The notes beneath the pieces are model-generated. The model searched no databases and was not told where the DNA came from. It saw only the letters and a program-made list of their open reading frames with translations. Below are positions 33,987-42,040 of a DNA stretch of 64,000 nt, in pieces. Within the stretch, counting starts at the first letter, position 1; every line of letters starts with the position of its first letter. A program made the position numbers and the translations under genes. Source of the stretch: JAPPOI01 sp028818055 (GTDB lineage: Bacteria > Pseudomonadota > Alphaproteobacteria > Rhodobacterales > Rhodobacteraceae); contig OZ253954.1 in NCBI GenBank assembly GCA_965267405.1, positions 2,790,001 to 2,854,000 of the forward strand, in the 5' to 3' direction.

Positions 33987-34883
33987 TCAACGCTCCCAGA
34001 AATAGACGGTGGCAGGCTCGGGCTCCCAGACCTTGGCGTTTTCAATACCCGGCAAATCGACGAGCGCCCGGTACTCCGAACCAAATGCTACGTATTGATC
34101 GGTTTCTGCCAGTACGGCTGGCTTGCAGGCGATTGGATCGCGAAGAACACCGAAGCCATTCTTGGTACCCACCACGAAGGTGTAAAATCCGTCCAACGCC
34201 TGGATTGCATCTTCCAATGCTTCGCCAAGCGTTGCGCCTTGTTGCATACGCCATGTCAGATACGCGGCACCAACTTCGGTGTCGTTTTCACTTTCAATTT
34301 CAAGACCTTCGCGACGCAACTTACGGCGAAGCGAGTTGTGATTGGATAGCGATCCATTGTGGACGAGACACTGATCCGGTCCGGTCGAAAATGGGTGGGC
34401 GCCTTCGGTGGTCACGGCGCTTTCAGTGGCCATGCGCGTGTGACCAATGCCATGCGTGGCTGACATCCCAGCAATTCCGAAACGATCCGCCACGGATTGT
34501 GGAAGTCCCACTTCCTTATAAATCTCGATCGCATCTCCCCGACTCATGATGCGAACGCCCGGAAAATCTTCATTGATCAAGGCGCGGGCGCTGCCGCTGT
34601 GATCTGACGGAAGAGAAATGACCGCATGAGTGTCACGGGTGGACATTGAGGCGTCCGCGCCAAATCGGTCGTTTATGGCCGATGCCAGCGCGGGAAAATC
34701 AACACTTGCGCTGTCGCTTTGGACGGTAAGTTTCGCGATACCGTCATCCGACCCACTGTAAACGGCAATTCCGGCGCTGTCGGGTCCGCGATCCGACATG
34801 GTGACCAGCATATCGGTCAGCATAGCTCCGGTCTGATCGCGTAAACTTTCGTCTTTGAGGAACAGTCCAACAATTCCACACAT
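33987..34883 (-). CDS. mgsA: N-methylglutamate synthase amidotransferase subunit, class II Ntn type (MgsA)
   Basis: 298-residue class II glutamine amidotransferase-like subunit. The mature nucleophile Cys2 is in place at the start (MCGIVGLFLKDESL), which fixes ATG 34883 and rules out the longer frame to 35036. Further motifs: GIGHTRMATESAVTTEGAHPF, CLVHNGSLSNHNSLRRKL, ENDTEVGAAYL. In the pathway it hydrolyses gamma-glutamylmethylamide and channels the methylamine to MgsC. First gene of mgsABC-gmaS, divergent from kynureninase with a 134-bp promoter region that contains a palindrome. Confidence 0.87.
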   Translation of the reverse strand: MCGIVGLFLKDESLRDQTGAMLTDMLVTMSDRGPDSAGIAVYSGSDDGIAKLTVQSDSASVDFPALASAINDRFGADASMSTRDTHAVISLPSDHSGSARALINEDFPGVRIMSRGDAIEIYKEVGLPQSVADRFGIAGMSATHGIGHTRMATESAVTTEGAHPFSTGPDQCLVHNGSLSNHNSLRRKLRREGLEIESENDTEVGAAYLTWRMQQGATLGEALEDAIQALDGFYTFVVGTKNGFGVLRDPIACKPAVLAETDQYVAFGSEYRALVDLPGIENAKVWEPEPATVYFWER

Positions 34884-34937
34884 CTGTGCTACCCAAATTG
34901 ATCGAATCTCCGCCAACCATGCCACGGCTTGTAAATT

Positions 34938-34966
34938 CCTTAAAGGCAAAAAAATTGCTTTTAAGG
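34938..34966. promoter_or_regulatory. AT-rich palindrome in the mgsA-kynU divergent promoter
   Basis: CCTTAAAGGCAA (34938-34949) and TTGCTTTTAAGG (34955-34966) form 12-base arms with one mismatch around AAAAA. Position between two divergent starts (34883 and 35018) suggests an operator serving one or both. The binding protein is not identifiable from the motif. Confidence 0.45.
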
Positions 34967-35017
34967 AAATCTTTAACTGCCCCTTGCATTCAAGGCCGCG
35001 CTGGAAGAACAGAGGGC

Positions 35018-36211
35018 ATGTCTGCTTCGCTTCCACTCAAAGAACGGTTCCATCTTCCCGACGGTGTCATTTACCTAGACGGAAACTCACTTGGACCATT
35101 GCCCAAGGGCGCTGAAGAGCGTCTGGCGAAGGTCATGAGCGATCAGTGGGGAACCAATCTGATCAAAGGTTGGAACGTTGATGGATGGATGGCGCAGCCG
35201 CTGGACGTCGCAAATCGAATTGCACGCTTGATTGGAGCGCCTGAGAATTCGGTTGTTTTAGGCGATACACTATCCGTGAAAGTGTATCAGGCACTTTCTG
35301 CGGCGGTGCGCATGCGTCCAGATCGCAAGGTGATTTTGTCCGACACCGGCAACTTTCCATCTGACCTGTACATGGCCGAGGGGCTGATCCGGCAATTGGG
35401 GCAGGAGCATGAACTGAAAACCGTCGCGCCTGAAGAAGTCATCGACGCAATATCTGAAGACATAGCGGTCGTGATGATTACGGAGGTCGACTATCGCAGT
35501 GGCCGACTACATGACATGGCCGCAATTGCGGAAAAGGCACGAGGCTGTGGAGCCGTTCTGGTGTGGGATCTGGCACATAGCGCGGGCGCAATTCCGGTCG
35601 ATGTCACCTCGGTCGGTGCAGAGTTCGCCATCGGATGTACCTACAAGTATCTGAATGGTGGCCCCGGAGCACCGGCGTTTATCTATGTACGTCCTGACTT
35701 GGTTGATCACATTGATCCAGCATTGAGCGGTTGGTTGGGACATGACACGCCATTTGCGTTTGAACGTAACTATCGCCCGGCGCATGGGATCGAACGGATG
35801 CGCGTTGGAACCCCTCCAGTGCTTCAAGTGGCTGTTTTGGACGAAGCATTGAAAATATGGGACGACGTTGAGATGGCCGATGTGCGCGAGGCGAGCATCC
35901 GTCTGAGCGAGCTTTTTATCGCCGAGGTCGAGTCAAAATGTACCGACCTGAAACTGGTAAGCCCAAGAGATCCCAACATGCGTGGTAGCCAGGTATCGTT
36001 TGCATTCGAGCACGGTTATGCCGCCATGCAGGCCTTAATTCAGCGCGGTGTCATTGGCGACTTCCGCGCACCAAACGTCATGCGCTTCGGCTTCACGCCA
36101 CTGTTCTTGGACGACGAAGATGTGAAAGCGGCTGTCGGGATTCTTGCTGACATTTTGGACAATCGCCTTTGGGATCGCGACGAATTCAAAACGACAAATC
36201 GCGTCACTTAA
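35018..36211 (+). CDS. kynU: Kynureninase
   Basis: 397-residue PLP enzyme cleaving L-kynurenine to anthranilate and alanine in tryptophan catabolism. Diagnostic stretches: FHLPDGVIYLDGNSLGPLPKG, GNFPSDLYMAEGL, VLVWDLAHSAGAIPVDV (Asp of the cofactor site), and FAIGCTYKYLNGGPGAPAF, where the lysine of CTYKY holds PLP. ATG 35018 follows GGAAG; an in-frame start at 34886 would overlap the palindromic promoter and is rejected. No other kyn gene (kynA, kynB) is nearby, and the gene is alone before a LysR regulator on the same strand. Confidence 0.93.
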   Translation: MSASLPLKERFHLPDGVIYLDGNSLGPLPKGAEERLAKVMSDQWGTNLIKGWNVDGWMAQPLDVANRIARLIGAPENSVVLGDTLSVKVYQALSAAVRMRPDRKVILSDTGNFPSDLYMAEGLIRQLGQEHELKTVAPEEVIDAISEDIAVVMITEVDYRSGRLHDMAAIAEKARGCGAVLVWDLAHSAGAIPVDVTSVGAEFAIGCTYKYLNGGPGAPAFIYVRPDLVDHIDPALSGWLGHDTPFAFERNYRPAHGIERMRVGTPPVLQVAVLDEALKIWDDVEMADVREASIRLSELFIAEVESKCTDLKLVSPRDPNMRGSQVSFAFEHGYAAMQALIQRGVIGDFRAPNVMRFGFTPLFLDDEDVKAAVGILADILDNRLWDRDEFKTTNRVT

Positions 36212-36365
36212 TTCATCTGCGACGGTCCTGAGACGCTCGGTTAAGCATCAAGAAGCAATCAACTCACCGTGTAGCGTTCTATGACGTGTTGACGCTTGCA
36301 GGATTCCCATTCAGTCTTTCATCCAGTCGGTAGATACTGTTGCGATTATTGCGGATTTTGGAAAG

Positions 36366-37256
36366 ATGATTGACGATTACAAAGGGTTAGCAGTCTTTGT
36401 TGCTGTCGCCGAAGCGGGAAGTTTCAGCCAGGCGGGCCGACAACTCAAACTATCAACGTCGGTCGTGAGCCATCACGTCAACAAGATTGAAGAAAAACTC
36501 GGGGTATCGCTGTTTTTTCGCTCCACCCGTTCGCTGTCTTTAACGCAAGAGGGCCAGAAAGTTCTGAGTGCCTCCAAACGCATGGTCGCTGCCGGCGAAG
36601 AAGCCTTGGACGCTCTGACCGAATTGAGCGACCAGCCGGTCGGTACGCTCAGGGTCGCGATGCCGGGGTTTGGCGAAAACAGCTCAATCTATCGTGCAGT
36701 GTGGGAGTTTGCGAACAAGCATCCTTTGGTTTCGATCTCTCTTCACGGATCCGACCACACGGTCGATTTGGTCAAAGAAGGCTTCGACGTAGCAATTCGC
36801 TTGGGGCGATTGAAAGACAGCGCGCTTAAAACCCGCCGAGTTGGAGACTTTCAACGCATGTTGGTTGCTGCCCCAAGCTACCTAGACCAATTGTCGCCGA
36901 TCCGAACATTGGACGATCTTCAGCAATGCCAATTCGTATCCATGACGATGCTTGCCGACAGTTTCAAACTGGAAAAAGACGGCGAGGTGGTGGAGTTCGT
37001 CCCCGAAAATCTGAGCATCGAGGTGAATTCCGTGACGATCGCGAAATCCGCGGTCAAAGCTGGACTTTGTGTGCGCCAATTACCGGTGAGCGAAATCGAA
37101 GAAGAACTGGCCAACGGTTCATTGGTGCGAGTGTTGCCAGAGTGGTCATTGGCTGATCTCGGCATCTACGCTGTCTGGCCCGAGACTGGTCCACAGAAAC
37201 ATTTGACACGCCGCTTCATCGACCATCTCGCATCAACAAACTTCTGCGAAAGTTAG
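36366..37256 (+). CDS. LysR-family transcriptional regulator
   Basis: 296 residues. N-terminal winged helix-turn-helix (FVAVAEAGSFSQAGRQLKLSTSVVSHHVNKIEEKLGVSLFFRSTRSLSLTQEG, in parts) and a LysR_substrate domain after about residue 90. The SVVSHHV variant and DALTELSDQPVGTLRVAMPGFG resemble the CrgA/DmlR branch. The target is unknown: the upstream gene is kynU on the same strand (154 bases away) and the downstream gene is a convergent sulfatase-like hydrolase. Confidence 0.9.
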   Translation: MIDDYKGLAVFVAVAEAGSFSQAGRQLKLSTSVVSHHVNKIEEKLGVSLFFRSTRSLSLTQEGQKVLSASKRMVAAGEEALDALTELSDQPVGTLRVAMPGFGENSSIYRAVWEFANKHPLVSISLHGSDHTVDLVKEGFDVAIRLGRLKDSALKTRRVGDFQRMLVAAPSYLDQLSPIRTLDDLQQCQFVSMTMLADSFKLEKDGEVVEFVPENLSIEVNSVTIAKSAVKAGLCVRQLPVSEIEEELANGSLVRVLPEWSLADLGIYAVWPETGPQKHLTRRFIDHLASTNFCES

Positions 37257-37291
37257 GCTGCCGGCATCTGAGACCGCATTTGGTATGGATG

Positions 37292-38935
37292 TTACTCTTG
37301 TGTGGGCTTTTGCGGGGCTGGTCCTCGATACTTGCTGGTCAGCTCCGGATCGACTTCTGAACCGTCGTAAAGAAACGGCAAGATGCCTTTTCGCAGAGAT
37401 CGTCCGCGCGACGAAATAATATCGTCATCCGATTTGGTCACGCGCTGAGACATGCGGCGTCCCCACGTGGCCAGATACCCATACAGCCGTTCGATTTCCG
37501 CCTCATGGCCAGATGATTTGGCGAGATCCTCGAACTCGTTTGGGTCTGTAAGAAGGTCGAATAGCATGGGCCGGAACCCGCCCTCGGCGTGCATGAGTTT
37601 GTACCGGCCATCAAACACCATGAAGAGCCGGCAGTCTCTGGGCTCAAGTCCCAGCTTCACCGCTTGTTGTGAGGCAGAGTAGTCGTATTCCGAGATCACG
37701 TATTCGCGCCACTTCGGAGATTCCCCCCAAAGCCAAGGCAAAAGGGACCTTCCTTCCAGGATGTGGTCTGCGACTTTGCCGCCCGCTGCTTCTACAAATG
37801 TCGGCACCAGATCGATGGCTTCCACCAGCGCATCGCAGGTGGAGCCACGGGTGCCGTTCGCTTCTGAGCGTGGGTCGTAAATGATGAGTGGGATTTTGAC
37901 CGACGGTTCATGGAACAGGTCTTTTTCGCCCAACCAGTGATCGCCCAAGTAATCCCCGTGATCGGAAGTCAGAACGATCATCGTGTGATCCATCTGACCG
38001 GTTGCTTCCAGATGATCGAGCAGTCGTCCAAGCTGGTCGTCGCACTGTTTGATCAGCCCCATGTAGGCCGGAATGACTTTCTGACGGACTTCGTCCCTCT
38101 GAAAAGCTGACGACACTTTGTTGTCCATATAGGCGCCGTATACTGGGTGAGGGTCCTCTCGCTCTTTGTCGTGGCGAATGGGAGCGGGGACGTGATTGAC
38201 CCCAAACATGTCGTGATAGGGCGCGGGCACAATATAGGGCCAATGCGGCTTGATATAACTGACGTGCGCGCACCAAGATCCTTTGGTCTGGTCAATGAAA
38301 TCTATGGTCCGGCTTGTGAGCCAAGGGGTCTCGCTGTCTGGCTCTGCAATATTGGCGGGCTTGTTTACATTTCCCATGAACCAGCCGGATGCCATATCGC
38401 CGTCGTCGTCGACGGCTGCGTTCGCGAAATCAGCCCAAGGGTTGTCAGACCCATATCCCTTGGACTTCAGGTATTCGTTGTAAGGTGATCTTTTCTCATC
38501 ATAAAAACCGTCTGGTCCGTGTGCCCAAAGTCCATCATCGCGTATCCAGATGTCAAAACCGCACTCGGATTGCCGAGCGCCGATCAAACTGTCCGGAGTT
38601 AATCCCAAACGCTTCATCCCTTCGGCATCGGCTTTCATGTGGGTTTTCCCAATCAGCCAGCAATCCATTCCGGAACTGCGAAGATGATCGCCCATCGTGA
38701 GTTCACCAACGCGCAGAGGAAAGCCGTTCCAAGCCGCGCCATGCGAAGACACATAGCGTCCCGTATAGAAGCTCATTCGGCTTGATCCGCAGATGGGAGA
38801 CTGCACATAGGCATTGGTGAACCTGACACCCATGCTTGCCACGCGATCGAAGTTGGGCGTCTGCAAGTGGGGGTGACCGGCACAGCTCAGGTAATCAAAC
38901 CGAAGCTGGTCGTACATAATGAACAGGATATTCAC
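37292..38935 (-). CDS. Sulfatase/alkaline-phosphatase superfamily hydrolase
   Basis: 547-residue cytoplasmic-type hydrolase of the arylsulfatase/phosphonate monoester hydrolase group, with no signal peptide. Metal ligands: D9 in MYDQLRFDY, then LTSDHGDYLGDH near residue 325. The nucleophile region reads PICGSSRMSFYTGRY with C49. The normal formylglycine motif is C-x-P/A-x-R; here Ser replaces Pro, so modification by FGE is uncertain, though the Cys and Arg are kept. It may hydrolyse phosphate or phosphonate diesters, or choline-sulfate-like esters. No transporter or FGE gene adjoins it. Confidence 0.85.
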   Translation of the reverse strand: MNILFIMYDQLRFDYLSCAGHPHLQTPNFDRVASMGVRFTNAYVQSPICGSSRMSFYTGRYVSSHGAAWNGFPLRVGELTMGDHLRSSGMDCWLIGKTHMKADAEGMKRLGLTPDSLIGARQSECGFDIWIRDDGLWAHGPDGFYDEKRSPYNEYLKSKGYGSDNPWADFANAAVDDDGDMASGWFMGNVNKPANIAEPDSETPWLTSRTIDFIDQTKGSWCAHVSYIKPHWPYIVPAPYHDMFGVNHVPAPIRHDKEREDPHPVYGAYMDNKVSSAFQRDEVRQKVIPAYMGLIKQCDDQLGRLLDHLEATGQMDHTMIVLTSDHGDYLGDHWLGEKDLFHEPSVKIPLIIYDPRSEANGTRGSTCDALVEAIDLVPTFVEAAGGKVADHILEGRSLLPWLWGESPKWREYVISEYDYSASQQAVKLGLEPRDCRLFMVFDGRYKLMHAEGGFRPMLFDLLTDPNEFEDLAKSSGHEAEIERLYGYLATWGRRMSQRVTKSDDDIISSRGRSLRKGILPFLYDGSEVDPELTSKYRGPAPQKPTQE

Positions 38936-39189
38936 TCAGTTCCTCCCTCGGTCCGCCATTTCGGCGAACGATACGCCACCGTCGCGCGATTCTTTTAATG
39001 TGCCCAAGACCCTATCAAAGTGCATGCTGGCCAGTAATCCAACAAACCACTTGTTAGCCAGTCTCTCGCGTCCGCATCGCCGGGTGCAGTATGGGAACTT
39101 GTCGGATTGCGAGATTGGGTTCTTGTAGGGTAGGCAAAAGGTCTGCGACGTACTTTCACAGCGAACCTGATTTGAAAGCGAGGAATTCG

Positions 39190-40170
39190 ATGAAAGCCAT
39201 TTGGTATGAGCAGTTTGGTCAAGCCAAAGAAGCCCTTGTCTATGGCGACCTTCCTGATCCTGAACCGAAAGTAGGCGAAGTCGTGGTTCGGCTCCATGCT
39301 TCAGGAATAAACCCTTCAGACGTGAAGCTGAGAGCGGGGCAGCGACCGGGTGCGACAATGGCATATCCAAAGGTCGTACCGCACTCTGATGGTGCCGGCG
39401 TCATCGAAGCAGTTGGGCAAAATGTCGACTCAGGCCGTATTGGGCAGCGCGTATGGGTGTGGAATGCCGCTTGGAACCGCGCGATGGGAACTGCTGCCGA
39501 GTACATTTCAATTCCCGAAGCGCAAACCGTCGTTTTGCCTGACAATACTAGTTTTTCGGAAGGCGCATGTCTTGGCATCCCGGCCATGACGGCCTGGTAT
39601 GCATTGTTTGGAGATGGGGCAGATTTGAAGGGACAGTCGGTTCTTGTCACTGGGGGGGCAGGATCAGTCGGGCGATATGCGTGCCAAATGGCAAAACTGG
39701 CTGGGGCCAATGTGATTGCAACCGTCTCGTCGGAAGAAAAAGCGACCCACTCCACGGTTGAAAACTGGATAAACTATCGGGACGCGGATGTTGCTGAAGC
39801 CGTGCTGGAAATGACAAACGGCGAAGGTGTCAATCGGATTGTTGATGTAGATTTCGCGGCCAATCAGGACGCGGCGCTCAAAATCTTGAAACCGGGCGGC
39901 ACGTTGTCAGCCTATGCATCTGCTTCCGTGATGGAGCCAAAACTGGCGTTTTATGGGTTCATGTTTCGCAACATTACCCTTCGGATGCTCATTGCATATC
40001 TCATTCCTCCCGACGTGCACGCCAAAGGGGCAAGGCAGCTGAATTCTTGGTTAGAGAATGACGCTTTGGCACATGCCGTCGTTGAAGGCGGAGGGCTGGC
40101 TGATACAGCCCATGCGCATGAACATGTTGAAGCCGGTGAAAAGCTTGGAACTGTGGTACTGGAATACTGA
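39190..40170 (+). CDS. MDR-family NADPH:quinone reductase-like oxidoreductase
   Basis: 326-residue medium-chain dehydrogenase of the zinc-lacking quinone reductase branch. Opening GroES-like domain MKAIWYEQFGQAKEALVYGDLPDPEP and ASGINPSDVKLRAGQRPG. The nucleotide-binding fold is VLVTGGAGSVGRYACQMAKLAGANVIAT. No structural zinc cysteines are seen. ATG 39190 follows GAGGA; an earlier in-frame ATG (39091) is too distant from conserved sequence. Substrate unknown. It stands between the divergent sulfatase-like gene and the MFS gene. Confidence 0.88.
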   Translation: MKAIWYEQFGQAKEALVYGDLPDPEPKVGEVVVRLHASGINPSDVKLRAGQRPGATMAYPKVVPHSDGAGVIEAVGQNVDSGRIGQRVWVWNAAWNRAMGTAAEYISIPEAQTVVLPDNTSFSEGACLGIPAMTAWYALFGDGADLKGQSVLVTGGAGSVGRYACQMAKLAGANVIATVSSEEKATHSTVENWINYRDADVAEAVLEMTNGEGVNRIVDVDFAANQDAALKILKPGGTLSAYASASVMEPKLAFYGFMFRNITLRMLIAYLIPPDVHAKGARQLNSWLENDALAHAVVEGGGLADTAHAHEHVEAGEKLGTVVLEY

Positions 40171-40298
40171 TCTGTGCATTTGTCGGGAATGGTTGATGCC
40201 GCTGAAGATCAGATGATCCTGTGGCACCCAGTCCCGTATCCATATGCAAAAACTGTAGCAAGTTTTGGTGTTGGACAATGAAGACGGAGATCGAATAG

Positions 40299-41435
40299 GT
40301 GCCGCGCGTCTCTTCAGGTCGACTGGTTTTAGCTGGGTCAGCTCTGGTCTGCGTTGTTCTGGGCTCTGTTCACGGGTTTTCGGTTTTTCTGGATCCGCTG
40401 GAAACGAAATTGAATCTTGGCCGTGCCACGGTCAGCCTGACGTATTCCTTTGCATTGGTTGCTCTCACTCTGACGGTTCTGCTTGGGCCCAAGCTGTATT
40501 CTGCATTCCAGCCTGCTGCGATCTTTGGGTGTGTTGGCGTTCTGGGTGCATTGGGGGCGATGCTGGCGGGTGTATCCCAAGGCATTTTCGGAATCTGGTT
40601 GGGATACAGCGCCCTGTTCGGTGTAGCGAACGGTCTTGGCTATGGGTTTTCACTACAATACGCGGCTCGAGCCAATCCAAACCATTCCGGCGTTGCCATG
40701 GGTATTGTGACGGCCGCCTACGCGCTGGGCGCCGCCGTTTCTCCCAGAGCGTTTGTCGCCATGCTGGAATTCGGTGAGTTTTTTGGAGCGATGGCCTTGC
40801 TTGCGACGGCTACAGCACTTGCCTGTGCAGTCGCAGCTTGGTTCGTTTGGCGCGCGGAACTGCCATTTGAAGCCTCTTCGGACGCTGAGGCTGGCGCAAT
40901 GCCTTCAGTGCGAACCGTTGTGCGGACATGGTTGGCCTACGGACTGGGAGTCGCTGCAGGCCTGATGGCGATTGGTCACGCTGCTGGTATCGCCAGTCTT
41001 GCGGGCATTACACCGTGGCTCGCGCCCGCGGTTCTGGCCGTCTGCAACCTTGTTGGCAGCCTGATTGGTGGTCTTCTGGTCGACCGCTTCTCGCCCAGGC
41101 GGCTTCTTCCGCTCATTCCCTTGATCTCGGTCCTCGGTCTCGTAATGCTTGCGTTCAGTCCCGCGATTACGCTTTTTGCCCTTGGATTGGTCGGCTTGGC
41201 CTATGGATGCACGATCTCGGCTTATCCAGCTGTGATTGCCAAAGACTACCCGGGAAGCTCTGGGCCGCGCGTTTACGGGTTGGTGTTCACGGCTTGGGGG
41301 GCTGCGGGATTGGCGGCGCCGTGGTTAGCCGGAGCGCTTTTCGATCAAACGCAATCGTACAGTTCTGCGCTTTGGATAGCTGCGGTACTTGCCGCGACAT
41401 CTTCGGTTCTGGCAATCCGTCTTTCTCGCCGATGA
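40299..41435 (+). CDS. MFS transporter
   Basis: 378-residue inner-membrane secondary transporter with about 12 predicted helices and a short central loop near residues 185-200 (FEASSDAEAGAMPS). Opening segment VLAGSALVCVVLGSVHGFSVFLDPLE, then the acidic-turn region LNLGRATVSLTYSFA, resemble the oxalate/formate-antiporter-like branch of MFS. The GTG start at 40299 has GGAGA 8 bases upstream. The substrate cannot be inferred. It is slightly short for the family (390-420). Confidence 0.85.
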   Translation: MPRVSSGRLVLAGSALVCVVLGSVHGFSVFLDPLETKLNLGRATVSLTYSFALVALTLTVLLGPKLYSAFQPAAIFGCVGVLGALGAMLAGVSQGIFGIWLGYSALFGVANGLGYGFSLQYAARANPNHSGVAMGIVTAAYALGAAVSPRAFVAMLEFGEFFGAMALLATATALACAVAAWFVWRAELPFEASSDAEAGAMPSVRTVVRTWLAYGLGVAAGLMAIGHAAGIASLAGITPWLAPAVLAVCNLVGSLIGGLLVDRFSPRRLLPLIPLISVLGLVMLAFSPAITLFALGLVGLAYGCTISAYPAVIAKDYPGSSGPRVYGLVFTAWGAAGLAAPWLAGALFDQTQSYSSALWIAAVLAATSSVLAIRLSRR

Positions 41436-41528
41436 TGCAGAAACCCATAGGGCACACCGAAAACAGCGGTGATTTTGACAGCACGAGTTCAAACCCGAAT
41501 AATTGAGTAACAAAGAACAGAGGTAAAC

Positions 41529-41888
41529 GTGCCTTTTGAAGACGAATGCCAGCAATTACTGGACCACTACGTTTCTTGTTACGTAAAGGGTGACGCGAAA
41601 GGGTGCGCATCTGTTTTTGCTTTGAATGCTGAGTTGTATTCCCCGTTTGGACCGCCGGCGATCGGTCGGCAAGCGATTGAAGAAACGCATTCAGAATGGG
41701 TTGCTGAGGGAGCTGAAGGCAAACAAATCGTAGTCAAAAGTGCCGGTCAAAATGGCGATCTTGGATGGTGCCTCGCTGAATTCAGGGAAGGGTCGACAGG
41801 CGAAGGCATTTCACTAAACATCTTGGTGCGCCAACCCGACGGTACTTGGCTAATCTCGCACTGCAGCCTAAATGAGGCAAAACCTTAG
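41529..41888 (+). CDS. SnoaL/NTF2-like fold protein
   Basis: 119 residues with the cone-shaped alpha+beta NTF2-like pattern: an amphipathic helix (DECQQLLDHYVSCYVKGDAKGCASVF), the acidic AELYSPFGPPAIGRQAIEE, and beta strands ending ILVRQPDGTWLISHCSLNEA. Such proteins act as isomerases, hydrolases or binding proteins; no catalytic set can be claimed. GTG 41529 is chosen because AGAGGT lies just upstream. It is the last intact chromosomal gene before the dusA island; its stop is 7 bases from the native dusA start codon. Confidence 0.75.
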   Translation: MPFEDECQQLLDHYVSCYVKGDAKGCASVFALNAELYSPFGPPAIGRQAIEETHSEWVAEGAEGKQIVVKSAGQNGDLGWCLAEFREGSTGEGISLNILVRQPDGTWLISHCSLNEAKP

Positions 41889-41895
41889 GGCACTA

Positions 41896-41967
41896 ATGGC
41901 GACACTTTCAGTTAACGAACATGCTCGTTTGAGCTGCGCTCCAATGATGGATGGGATTTGCAGATAG
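41896..41967 (+). pseudogene. dusA: 5' remnant of the native dusA, cut by island insertion
   Basis: From ATG 41896 the frame reads MATLSVNEHARLSCAPMMD (through 41952), then runs into element sequence and stops at 41967. The stretch ARLSCAPMMD matches ARLSIAPMMD near the N-terminus of the intact dusA at 56039, and both share the DNA GCTCC(A/T)ATGATGGAT. This is therefore the original start of the chromosomal gene, left behind when the island integrated after codon 19. The native dusA promoter must lie upstream, within or before the SnoaL-like gene. Confidence 0.85.
41938..41952 (+). repeat. Left attachment site (attL) core in the dusA remnant
   Basis: GCTCCAATGATGGAT, matching the right copy at 56117-56131 except for the wobble base of a proline codon (A here, T there). 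The fully identical core is ATGATGGAT (41944-41952). Chromosome lies to the left, element to the right. Confidence 0.8.
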
Positions 41968-41980
41968 AAAAACGACGCCG

Positions 41981-42020
41981 CTACAGTAACTTACTGTAGG
42001 ATGATTCGGACGAGTCATAC
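41981..42020. promoter_or_regulatory. Left-end palindrome and integrase arm-type site
   Basis: CTACAGTAACTTACTGTAG (41981-41999) is a perfect palindrome with a single central base. At 42012-42020 is GAGTCATAC, the same 9-mer that occurs in inverted pairs at the right end beside the integrase gene. Both lie within 70 bases of attL, where integrase or excisionase arm sites are expected. Confidence 0.55.
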
Positions 42021-42040
42021 GCAAGTCATGCAAGGGCGCG

